A DNA stretch of 8,269 nt from an uncultured Lachnospiraceae bacterium (GTDB lineage: Bacteria; Bacillota_A; Clostridia; Lachnospirales; Lachnospiraceae), in the NCBI GenBank assembly GCA_902795985.1, contig CADBNG010000001.1:1-8269 (forward strand), given 5' to 3'. Under the pieces are notes generated by a model, which was not told the origin of the DNA, did not search any database, and was given only the letters and a program-made list of their open reading frames with translations. Shown piece after piece: positions 1-6,003 of the stretch. The stretch's first letter is position 1. Each line of letters opens with the position of its first letter. The position numbers and the translations under genes were made by a program.

Positions 1-2
1 GC

Positions 3-1025
3 CTTGAAGAAGAAGGGATTGTATTTGAATGTCCTGCTGAGGGACGGACGGCCAGCGCGCGTTTTGACGACATCATCCAGTACGACCTGATGCAGTACGC
101 ATACTATGGGAATTACGTGGAAACGGAATTTGACGCGGACAGCCGCTTTACCAACGGGATTAACGCCGTGGCGGAAAACACCGGACACCGGATTTATTTC
201 ACCGAAGGCCATGACGAAGCGGACCTGACCCAGAAGGTTTCCCGTGAGTTTCAGAAGAAGCGGTATTCCGCCGGTTTGCTGAACATCCTGAAAGACGGCA
301 GCATTCCGGAGGACTGCGAATGCATCGTGATCGTGGATCCCGCAAAGGACCTGGCGGCCGATGAGCTTGCCGCGCTCCGGGACTATCTGGCCGGCGGCGG
401 GAAAGTCCTGATCCTTGCCGGAAGCGGCCATGATTCGGAGTTTCTCAACCTGAAAGCCCTTGCCGGGGAGAACGGCATCGGCATTACAGACGGAATTGCC
501 GGGGACCGCGCGCAGTATTACCAGAACGAGTATCTGGTCTTTCCGACCCTGAACCAGTCCGGGGAGATTACCCGGTATCTGACAGGCCAGGACTGCCTTC
601 TCAACAAGGCGCCGGCACTGGAAATTATGGATGCGGAAGGGATTCAGACGGAAGTACAGCTTTCCACATCCGACCGGGCATTTATTGAGAATGCGGACCG
701 GGAAATGCAGGAAGCGGCCCAGGTCCCGCTGGCCGCCCTTTCGAAAAATGAAAACGGAGGCGTTCTTGCCGTCTTTCCGGCTTCGCTGATCGCCCAGACC
801 ACGATCGAAAATTACGCGAACCTGTGCAATCTGGATCTCTTCATGAACCTTCTGGCATACGGATTCAGCGATATACCGGAATTCATCATCCCGTCCGTTC
901 CGCTTGGCCTGAAGTACAACGCGGCGCCGCATTCCGCGGTCTACGGAACCGTTGCCGTAGTCCTGATCCCTGCCCTGATCCTGATCGCCGGCACAGTCCG
1001 GGTTGTCAGAAGAAAGCGGGCCTGA
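3..1025 (+). CDS. GldG-like ABC transporter auxiliary protein, C-terminal part (5' truncated by window edge)
   Basis: The reading frame is open from the first bases of the window, so the true start lies upstream and 340 codons are visible. The visible protein resembles the GldG/ABC_transp_aux family, extracytoplasmic proteins encoded next to an ABC-2 type permease and its ATPase; in gliding bacteria the relatives work in gliding or secretion, while in Firmicutes the substrate is unknown. The features seen are alternating beta/alpha segments, a stretch reading CIVIVDPAKDLAADELAALRDYL followed by a Gly-rich turn (GGGKVLIL) typical of the family's Rossmann-like domain, and one hydrophobic helix at the very C-terminus (about the last 28 residues, from VYGTVAVV) that ends in a basic VRRKRA tail, fitting a single membrane anchor with the bulk outside. 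The permease and ATPase would be expected upstream, outside this window. The family call is from remembered sequence pattern, not a search. Confidence 0.72.
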   Translation, partial: LEEEGIVFECPAEGRTASARFDDIIQYDLMQYAYYGNYVETEFDADSRFTNGINAVAENTGHRIYFTEGHDEADLTQKVSREFQKKRYSAGLLNILKDGSIPEDCECIVIVDPAKDLAADELAALRDYLAGGGKVLILAGSGHDSEFLNLKALAGENGIGITDGIAGDRAQYYQNEYLVFPTLNQSGEITRYLTGQDCLLNKAPALEIMDAEGIQTEVQLSTSDRAFIENADREMQEAAQVPLAALSKNENGGVLAVFPASLIAQTTIENYANLCNLDLFMNLLAYGFSDIPEFIIPSVPLGLKYNAAPHSAVYGTVAVVLIPALILIAGTVRVVRRKRA

Positions 1026-1030
1026 CGCGG

Positions 1031-1054
1031 AAACGGGACCCGGCAGATCCGTTT
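1031..1054 (+). terminator. possible weak terminator hairpin after the GldG-like gene
   Basis: Just after the stop codon, AAACGG (1031-1036) can pair with CCGTTT (1049-1054) around a 12-base loop, leaving a short T-rich end (TTTGT). The stem is only 6 bp and the T tract is poor, so this is a weak candidate. Confidence 0.25.
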
Positions 1055-1073
1055 GTACCAAAACCGGATATTA

Positions 1074-1102
1074 TTGAAAAAATCCGCGTTTTCGGGTAAA
1101 GT
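1074..1102 (+). promoter_or_regulatory. sigma-A-like promoter for the acidic-tail protein gene
   Basis: A TTGAAA -35 box (1074-1079) is followed by a 17-base spacer and a TAAAGT -10 box (1097-1102), which puts transcription start near 1109 and gives a leader of about 28 bases before the ATG at 1137. The boxes match consensus at 5 of 6 and 4 of 6 positions. It suggests the gene is transcribed independently of the upstream GldG-like gene. Confidence 0.6.
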
Positions 1103-1136
1103 GTTCCTCAGTAAAAGAAAACAGAGGGTTTCATTT

Positions 1137-1598
1137 ATGTCCAGATCAACATTCACGTTTCGTCATCAGCTCTCCGCGGAACATGCGGAGGAAATCGCCG
1201 CCCGGTTCTTAAGTGAGAACGGTCTTAAATTCATGACGCTGAAGACCGGGGAGCGGGTATGGAAAAGGGGGACGGGACTTTTTATTGACGCCCAGTTTCT
1301 CAGCCTTTACCATTCCTGGGGAAAGACCACGGTGATGGCCTGGATCCAGACCGGAATGGGGCTGATGGCCCGGAGCGAACAGGACCTTTACGGCATTTCC
1401 GCGATTATTCCGAAAAAACAGATTACCAGACTGCTGGGCCGTCTCGAAGAACAGTTCCTTGCGGCCGGACCGGACGCCCTGCCGGAGCCGGAGGACGAAG
1501 AGGAACCGGAGGGGGATTCCGGGTATGAGGACGATGACGAGGAGAACGGGGAAGAGATAGAAGAAGACGATCCGGAAGAAGAGGAAGAATCGGAGTAA
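1137..1598 (+). CDS. hypothetical protein with strongly acidic C-terminal tail (153 aa)
   Basis: I do not recognise this gene. The chosen start at 1137 has a GAGGG ribosome binding site (1124-1128) eight bases upstream and a promoter ahead of it; an in-frame ATG at 1053 has no such support and would lie upstream of the promoter. Residues 1-110 look like a compact alpha/beta domain: a strand (FTFRHQL), a helix (SAEHAEEIAARFLSENG), then strands around GERVWKRGTG and TVMAWIQ, and a final helix near 95-109. Residues 112-153 form a low-complexity tail in which 27 of 42 residues are Asp or Glu. There is no signal peptide or membrane segment, so it is probably cytoplasmic. Acidic tails of this type can mimic nucleic acid, bind basic partners or chelate cations; none of these is shown here. 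It ends in a strong terminator and faces the helix-turn-helix gene tail to tail. Confidence 0.75.
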   Translation: MSRSTFTFRHQLSAEHAEEIAARFLSENGLKFMTLKTGERVWKRGTGLFIDAQFLSLYHSWGKTTVMAWIQTGMGLMARSEQDLYGISAIIPKKQITRLLGRLEEQFLAAGPDALPEPEDEEEPEGDSGYEDDDEENGEEIEEDDPEEEEESE

Positions 1599-1652
1599 GA
1601 CCGGATCCTTTCCGAACAGACCCGCCCCTGTGACTGCAGACGGCGGAAACAG

Positions 1653-1689
1653 AAAAAGCTTTTTTGAGGGAATGTCAAAAAAGCTTTTT
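1653..1689. terminator. bidirectional terminator between convergent genes
   Basis: AAAAAGCTTTTTTGA (1653-1667) and its exact reverse complement (1675-1689) form a perfect 15-bp stem around a 7-base loop (GGGAATG). Both strands end in a run of Ts, so the same element can stop the rightward transcript from the gene ending at 1598 and the leftward transcript from the gene ending at 1772. The stem is unusually AT-rich, with only two G/C pairs in the AGCT core and two near the loop. Confidence 0.8.
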
Positions 1690-1771
1690 TGTTTGCGGCG
1701 ATGAAAGAATACGCTGCCGCCGGCTGCGGAAGTGCCTGCCGGTTTCAGGACGCGTGAGGGGCAGGCGCATT

Positions 1772-3466
1772 TCAGTCCTCCGCCGGGAAAAGATCTTCGA
1801 TGGCCTGTACCATTTTCGGATAATGAATCAGGACATGAAGCTCCGGAGGCGCGTTCCGGGAAACCAGGACACTCCGTCCTTTTGCGAGCAGGAGCTCGAT
1901 GTTCCGGAACAAAGGACGGTCTTTCATAACGATTTTTACCGAGGGGCGGGCCTTCGCGAAGGCCCACAGGCAGGCCAGATGCTCCTCGTACTGGCCTTTT
2001 CCGTATACCAGCTTCTTCGGGAGAAACTGTCCGGGAAGCGCAAGAGCGCGTTCTTCGTCTTCTGCCGCGGCGGGAAGGACGATTGTCAGATCGCCTCCCA
2101 TCAGTGCTTCTTCCAGGCGGGACCAGATCTGATGGTGGCGGAACCGGATCCGGCCGGCATCCGTGGCGGATATGCCGTTCAGAGTACAGATCCGGCCGAA
2201 CAGATCCGGAGGCATCGAAAAGACCGGAGGAGCGGTCAGAACCAGCTGGTAGGATCCTCCCGGAACGGTCAGCGAGCTGCAGAGGCTGCGGAACTGATCC
2301 TGTTCCGTTTCGGTGCAGATGGTCATCAGGGGCTGGGCCATGGAAAGAAGGGCATCGGCAAGATGATGGGTATACGCGACTTCTTCAGGGGAAGTCGACA
2401 GAAAGAAGCGGGCGTCATCCATGGTTCCCCGTATCGCTTCACCGGTCAGGGAGGCTCTGCCGGAAGAACGGATCAGGTGCAGGAAAGTGCCGCCGGTGGG
2501 TTCTTTCAGGTACCAGGGCTGGACCCGGCCGCAAAGATAATGGGGGATCCAGTGATCCAGATCCAGGACCATGTCGGAAAAGGAACGGTGAACGTTATGG
2601 ATTTTCCGGATGGTCTGGCCGTTTGCCAGAAGGGCGGCGATCCGGCGGGACCATTCTTCGGAGAAATCCGGATCCGAAAAAAGTTCCTCCAGAGGCATAT
2701 CGCTGTACAGGGTCACATCCCCGGCATTTTCAGGATCCGAAGCAGCCGAAAGAAAATCCAGTTCGGCCTGACGGAGCCGGATAATGCCCTGCCCGGGATC
2801 GGAAGAGGAATGCAGCCGGTCATACAGCGCCGTCATCTCCCCGGCATTCTTTTCCCCGGCGCTGTACGCTTCCAGATGGGAAAGGAAACGGCGTACGACG
2901 GTTTCGTCCGCTTCATTCCCGGATCCCAGAAAACGGCGGACGGAGAAGGAAATCATTTCATGGGACTGCAGTTCCGCCCGGGAGCACTGGATCAGGTCGG
3001 CCAGCAGCGGGAGATAGGGCGTGCCGTAAAATCGCTGGGCTGTATAATCCGAAACATTGCAGAGAAATCCGTAAACGTCCGCCGGCCGGCGTGTTCCGGC
3101 AAGAATCCGTGAAATATAGGACGGATCGAAACTCAGGGATTTCGCCAGTTCGTTATTGCTGATATTCATCTCTGAAAGAAGCCGCTGGAGATTCATTACG
3201 AACCGGTCGTAGTCAATACGGATGCCGGAGAGGGCTTCCTTCAGCCGGGAACATACTTTTTCGTGATCCAGGCTCGGGCCGCCCTTGTCGCGGGACAGGA
3301 AATCCAGGCCGGAGGCGATCCGCCGGACAGCCTTTTCTCCCGGCGTCTGTTCCGAGCGCAGATAGCGGCTGATCATGGAAGGCGCGAGGCCGGAAACGGC
3401 CGCCAGCTCCGAAGCGCTGCACGGGATATCCGTCATATACTGTTTCAGACAATCGGCAAAGTTCAT
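1772..3466 (-). CDS. large tandem helix-turn-helix (Xre-type) protein, probable transcriptional regulator
   Basis: This leftward gene encodes about 564 residues (566 if the ATG at 3472 is used). I prefer 3466 because a GGA lies 8 bases ahead of it but directly abuts the ATG at 3472. Two Xre/Cro-like helix-turn-helix domains are visible, at about residues 4-55 (SASELAAVSGLAPSMISRYL, then a TPGEKAVRRIA third helix) and 89-138 (ISNNELAKSLSFDPSYISRIL, then AGTRRP). The remaining ~420 residues are unassigned: a mainly helical middle (about 150-250), a block with TIRKIHNVHR and DLDHWIPHYLCG (285-313), and an alpha/beta C-terminal part ending in SVLVSRNAPPELHVLIHYP. Similar long Xre-type proteins with an IHN-R block occur in Clostridia, in my recollection, without known ligands. 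No membrane segment is seen, so it should be cytoplasmic. It is divergent from telA-xpaC, which makes those genes or itself plausible targets, though this is inference. Confidence 0.78.
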   Translation of the reverse strand: MNFADCLKQYMTDIPCSASELAAVSGLAPSMISRYLRSEQTPGEKAVRRIASGLDFLSRDKGGPSLDHEKVCSRLKEALSGIRIDYDRFVMNLQRLLSEMNISNNELAKSLSFDPSYISRILAGTRRPADVYGFLCNVSDYTAQRFYGTPYLPLLADLIQCSRAELQSHEMISFSVRRFLGSGNEADETVVRRFLSHLEAYSAGEKNAGEMTALYDRLHSSSDPGQGIIRLRQAELDFLSAASDPENAGDVTLYSDMPLEELFSDPDFSEEWSRRIAALLANGQTIRKIHNVHRSFSDMVLDLDHWIPHYLCGRVQPWYLKEPTGGTFLHLIRSSGRASLTGEAIRGTMDDARFFLSTSPEEVAYTHHLADALLSMAQPLMTICTETEQDQFRSLCSSLTVPGGSYQLVLTAPPVFSMPPDLFGRICTLNGISATDAGRIRFRHHQIWSRLEEALMGGDLTIVLPAAAEDEERALALPGQFLPKKLVYGKGQYEEHLACLWAFAKARPSVKIVMKDRPLFRNIELLLAKGRSVLVSRNAPPELHVLIHYPKMVQAIEDLFPAED

Positions 3467-3507
3467 GGACATTTTCCAGGGGGATTTTATATCGCGGAAT
3501 TGAATTC

Positions 3508-3537
3508 ATTGTACCCCAATCCGTTTCGGAAGTTCAA
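3508..3537 (-). promoter_or_regulatory. promoter of the helix-turn-helix gene
   Basis: Read on the minus strand, TTGAAC (3537-3532) is separated by 18 bases from TACAAT (3513-3508), a good sigma-A-like pair. Transcription would start near 3501, giving a leader of roughly 35 bases. A second AT-rich stretch (GATATAAAAT) lies between this promoter and the start codon and could be an alternative -10 or an operator. Confidence 0.6.
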
Positions 3538-3558
3538 GCCCGGGAAATAATCCTCGCA

Positions 3559-3698
3559 GTGCGAAGGGGACAGTCCCTTCCGCCCCCCTGCTCCGTCGCG
3601 GTGCGAAGGGGACAGTCCCTTTCGCACCCTTGCTCCGTCCCTTCCGGTCCCCGGTGCGAAGGGGACAGTCCCCTTCGCACCCTGCCCTGTCCCCTTGG
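3559..3698. repeat. array of three GTGCGAAGGGGAC palindromes plus fragments
   Basis: Three copies of a 27-base palindrome lie at 3559-3583, 3601-3627 and 3654-3680. The arm is GTGCGAAGGGGAC, then a central A, then the reverse complement of the arm. The third copy is perfect, the second has one changed base in its right arm, and the first is degenerate and lacks its right end. The first two start 42 bases apart and share a TGCTCCGTC linker (3589-3597 and 3631-3639). Further half copies (GTCCCTT, GGTCCCC, and CTGTCCCCTTGG near 3687-3698) fill the linkers. This type of palindrome is known as a dispersed intergenic repeat in many Firmicutes genomes. The array lies entirely between the -35 boxes of the two divergent promoters, so neither promoter transcribes it. 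Confidence 0.85.
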
Positions 3699-3705
3699 TT
3701 TCTTC

Positions 3706-3734
3706 TTGTAAATGTGTATTAATTGGTATAGAAT
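3706..3734 (+). promoter_or_regulatory. promoter of the telA-xpaC operon
   Basis: TTGTAA (3706-3711), a 17-base spacer and TAGAAT (3729-3734) form a sigma-A-like promoter in a locally AT-rich stretch. Transcription would start near 3741, giving a leader of about 77 bases before the ATG at 3818. Confidence 0.65.
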
Positions 3735-3756
3735 AAACCTGATTACAGGAATACCT

Positions 3757-3800
3757 GCAGGGCCCTGCGGTCCTGAAAAAAAGAACGGCGGATTCCGCCG
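3757..3800 (+). promoter_or_regulatory. two inverted repeats in the telA leader
   Basis: The leader holds a perfect 12-base palindrome GCAGGGCCCTGC (3757-3768), which may extend outward through AGGA/TCCT, and a second inverted repeat CGGCG-GATTC-CGCCG (3786-3800) that ends four bases before the AAGGAGA ribosome binding site (3804-3810). Neither is followed by a T run, so they do not look like terminators. They could be mRNA-stabilising or translation-controlling hairpins, or an operator downstream of the promoter. Function is inferred only from position. Confidence 0.35.
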
Positions 3801-3817
3801 GAAAAGGAGAAAGAATC

Positions 3818-5104
3818 ATGTCAGAAGAGAAAAAAGCCATCGAACTGGAACTTCCGCCGCAGACACCGGATCTTTCCGCCGAAGCCCCTGCAGCACCGTC
3901 CCTTGATTTAGGAGGAGCCGCCGCCGCGGTTCAGGCAGCGCCGGCCCCTGCCGCCGTTCAGACGGAAGAAGCGCCTGCCGCCCCGACCCTTACCCTGGAA
4001 ATGCCCGGAGAAGAAAAAAAGGCGGAGGAAGAACCTGCCGCTCCCTACCTTGCGGATGCCAATCTCTCAGAGGCGGAACAGAAGGTCGTGGACGAGTTTT
4101 CCGAAAAGATTGATCTCAAGGATTCCGGAATCGTTCTTCAGTATGGCGCGGCCGCGCAGAAGAAAGTATCCGAGTTTGCCGATTCCGCTCTGGAAGGCGT
4201 CAAGACGAAGGATCTTGGCGAAGTCGGCGGGATGATTACGGATCTTGTGGCCGAGCTGAAGGGCTTTTCCGTGGATGAAACGGAGAAGAAAGGCCTGTTC
4301 GGACGGGTGAAGAAAAAAGTGGCGGATTTTGCCAAACTGAAGGCGAAATACGATACAGCGGAAGCCAACGTGGACCGGATCGTCGCGGCTCTCGAAGGCC
4401 ATCAGAATACGCTGTCCAAGGATATCGTCATGCTGGACAAGATGTACGATTCCAATCTGGAGTACTTCAAGGAACTGACCATGTATATTATCGCCGGCAA
4501 GAAAAAGCTGGCCAGAGAGCAGGAGACCACGCTGGCCGAGCTGAGAAGAAAAGCCGCGGCGTCCGGCCTTGCGGAAGACGCGCAGGCAGCCAATGATTTC
4601 GCGGCGCTCTGCGACCGTTTCGATAAAAAGCTGTACGATCTGGAACTGACCCGCACCATCAGCATGCAGATGGCTCCCCAGATCCGTCTGGTGCAGAATT
4701 CCGATACCCTGATGGTGGAAAAAATCCAGTCCACGATCAGCAACACCATCCCGCTCTGGAAGAACCAGATGGTCCTGGCCCTGGGCGTCGCCCATTCGCA
4801 GCAGGCCATGCAGGCTCAGCGGGAAGTCAACGAACTTACCAACGAACTGATCAAAAAGAACGCGGAAACCCTCAAGACCGGCTCGATCGAAATCGCCAAG
4901 GAAAGCGAACGCGGCATCATCGACATGGAAACGGTCCGTGCCAGCAACGAGCGTCTGATCGAGACTCTGGACGAGGTTGTCCGGATTCAGGAGGAAGGCC
5001 GTCAGAAGAGACGCGATGCCGAAGCCGAGCTGGGCAAGATCGAAGCCGAACTCAAGAAAAAGCTTCTCGATATCCGCAACGCGGAGGGCAAACCGGTCGC
5101 TTAA
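3818..5104 (+). CDS. TelA/KlaA family toxic anion resistance protein
   Basis: This 428-residue protein belongs to the TelA (toxic anion resistance) family, linked to tellurite resistance and envelope stress and often found with XpaC or Ter-type genes; its biochemical activity is not established. Residues 1-80 are low complexity, rich in Ala, Pro and Glu. Residues 83-420 are the helical core: a DSGIVLQYGAAAQKKVSEFAD segment, a KKGLFGRVKKK basic loop (157-167), a long coiled region, and the family's most conserved block MAPQIRLVQNS at 286-296 followed by IPLWKNQM. There is no signal peptide or membrane span, so it is expected to be cytoplasmic. The start has an AAGGAGA ribosome binding site seven bases upstream. 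It leads an operon with xpaC 33 bases downstream, the same association as yaaN and xpaC in Bacillus subtilis, which suggests the two act together, possibly at the membrane. It is likely regulated from the divergent promoter region. Confidence 0.93.
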   Translation: MSEEKKAIELELPPQTPDLSAEAPAAPSLDLGGAAAAVQAAPAPAAVQTEEAPAAPTLTLEMPGEEKKAEEEPAAPYLADANLSEAEQKVVDEFSEKIDLKDSGIVLQYGAAAQKKVSEFADSALEGVKTKDLGEVGGMITDLVAELKGFSVDETEKKGLFGRVKKKVADFAKLKAKYDTAEANVDRIVAALEGHQNTLSKDIVMLDKMYDSNLEYFKELTMYIIAGKKKLAREQETTLAELRRKAAASGLAEDAQAANDFAALCDRFDKKLYDLELTRTISMQMAPQIRLVQNSDTLMVEKIQSTISNTIPLWKNQMVLALGVAHSQQAMQAQREVNELTNELIKKNAETLKTGSIEIAKESERGIIDMETVRASNERLIETLDEVVRIQEEGRQKRRDAEAELGKIEAELKKKLLDIRNAEGKPVA

Positions 5105-5137
5105 CCGGGGACGGCTTCCGGAAATGGAAGGGTGCTT

Positions 5138-5821
5138 ATGAAAAAGGGAACAGGAGTGTTTGGAGCGATCGTTGCGCTCATCATATGCGGCAGCCTTTTT
5201 ATGTTCAGCCGGATGGCTCCGGGCGTGTTTAAGGGAATCCTGATCGCCGGGATTATTGCCATCGGCCTGATTGCCGCCCTGATCATCGTGGGGGTTATCC
5301 TTGCGGTCCGTGCTGCTTCCAATGATACCGGAAAGAAGAGCAGCAGCGCTTCCACCGCGTCTCTGGACGCGGAGCAGGCCCAGATTCTTTCCCGTGCCCG
5401 GGAAAAACTGCTGGAACTGCGCCGGCTTGTCATGCGCGTGAAGAACCGGGAGGTTCACAACCGCGCCGGCGAAATCTGCGGCGTGGCCGACCGGATCCTG
5501 CAGACACTCAAACAGAAGCCCGAAAAGATTCCTTCCGTCCGTCAGTTCCTCAATTATTACCTGCCGACGCTGGGCGAGATTATCAGCAAATACCGCAGAA
5601 TTGAGGAAAGCGGCGTGCCCCATGAGGACACGACACGCAAAGTCATCAGCTATCTGGACGACATCAAGATGGCCATGGACAAACAGTACGAGAACCTTTT
5701 CGCGGATGACATCCTGGATATGTCCGTGGAAATGGAGGCCATGCGGATGGCGGCCAAGCGGGACGGACTGATCTCCGATGAAAAGGTGGAAGTCAACGAG
5801 AATATTACATTGACGCTTTGA
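5138..5821 (+). CDS. xpaC: XpaC family membrane protein (5-bromo-4-chloroindolyl phosphate hydrolysis protein)
   Basis: The 227-residue product matches the XpaC family, named after a Bacillus gene that gives X-phosphate hydrolysis when cloned; its true role is unknown. Two hydrophobic helices lie near residues 6-25 and 33-57, separated by a short loop with a Pro-Gly (MAPGVFK), then a Ser-rich linker (SSSASTAS) and a soluble helical domain from about 76 to 210. The domain contains SVRQFLNYYLPTLGEIISKY (133-152), the hallmark of the family, and a DMSVEMEAMRM segment near 194-204. The start at 5138 is chosen because AAGGG (5128-5132) sits five bases before it; a GTG six bases earlier would overlap that site. 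It follows telA by 33 bases with no terminator, so they are almost certainly co-transcribed. TelA is the likely cytoplasmic partner of this membrane protein, by gene-neighbourhood inference. Confidence 0.9.
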   Translation: MKKGTGVFGAIVALIICGSLFMFSRMAPGVFKGILIAGIIAIGLIAALIIVGVILAVRAASNDTGKKSSSASTASLDAEQAQILSRAREKLLELRRLVMRVKNREVHNRAGEICGVADRILQTLKQKPEKIPSVRQFLNYYLPTLGEIISKYRRIEESGVPHEDTTRKVISYLDDIKMAMDKQYENLFADDILDMSVEMEAMRMAAKRDGLISDEKVEVNENITLTL

Positions 5822-5844
5822 GTGTTAACCGTTGGAAATGAAGT

Positions 5845-5913
5845 GAATGAAGGGCGTTCATTCCGGATGCGGGCAGGCTGCTGTCCGGCGGGATGGGCGC
5901 CCGGTTTAATTTT
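5845..5913 (+). terminator. possible terminator region after xpaC
   Basis: Two weak candidates follow xpaC. GAATGAA (5845-5851) pairs perfectly with TTCATTC (5857-5863) around a GGGCG loop but has no T run behind it. Downstream, a short GC stem (GGCG 5887-5890 with CGCC 5898-5901, or CGGG with CCCG shifted by two) is followed by TTTAATTTT (5905-5913). Some termination here is expected because the next gene has its own promoter candidate, but neither hairpin is strong. Confidence 0.35.
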
Positions 5914-5968
5914 CCGGCGGTCTCCTGCGTAAAAAATTCTCAGAAAAGGATCCGGTCCCCGGAAAACC

Positions 5969-5997
5969 TTGCCGGAGCCGCAAAAGTCCGATAAGAT
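5969..5997 (+). promoter_or_regulatory. candidate promoter of the YitT-family gene, abutting its start codon
   Basis: TTGCCG (5969-5974), a 17-base spacer and TAAGAT (5992-5997) make a moderate promoter pair. The -10 box ends only six bases before the ATG at 6004, so transcription would begin at or about the start codon. It may instead be a chance match, with the gene read from upstream. Confidence 0.4.
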
Positions 5998-6003
5998 GAA
6001 ACC

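Noticed and set aside
1388..1678. A serine-rich open frame on the minus strand opposite the acidic tail
   Set aside because: The poly-Ser run is simply the reverse reading of GAA/GAG/GAC codons of the acidic tail.
1664..3112. A 482-codon open frame on the plus strand opposite the regulator gene
   Set aside because: It starts inside the terminator stem, has low-complexity Gly/Arg-rich content and no domain pattern, while the minus strand frame has two clear helix-turn-helix domains and a promoter.
3559..3680. CRISPR array
   Set aside because: The repeats are full palindromes with short related linkers of 17 and 26 bases, not unique spacers of even length, and no cas gene is near.
3487..3840. 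A 117-codon minus-strand frame covering the palindrome array
   Set aside because: Its KGLSPSH repeats are a translation of the palindromes, and it overlaps both divergent promoters and the telA start.
4067..5623. A 518-codon open frame on the minus strand across telA and xpaC
   Set aside because: It lies antisense to two well-recognised genes, has no ribosome binding site I could see, and its composition (His, Gln and Arg rich) is that of a shadow frame. Rare use of TTA, CTA and TCA codons in the real genes keeps the antisense frame open.
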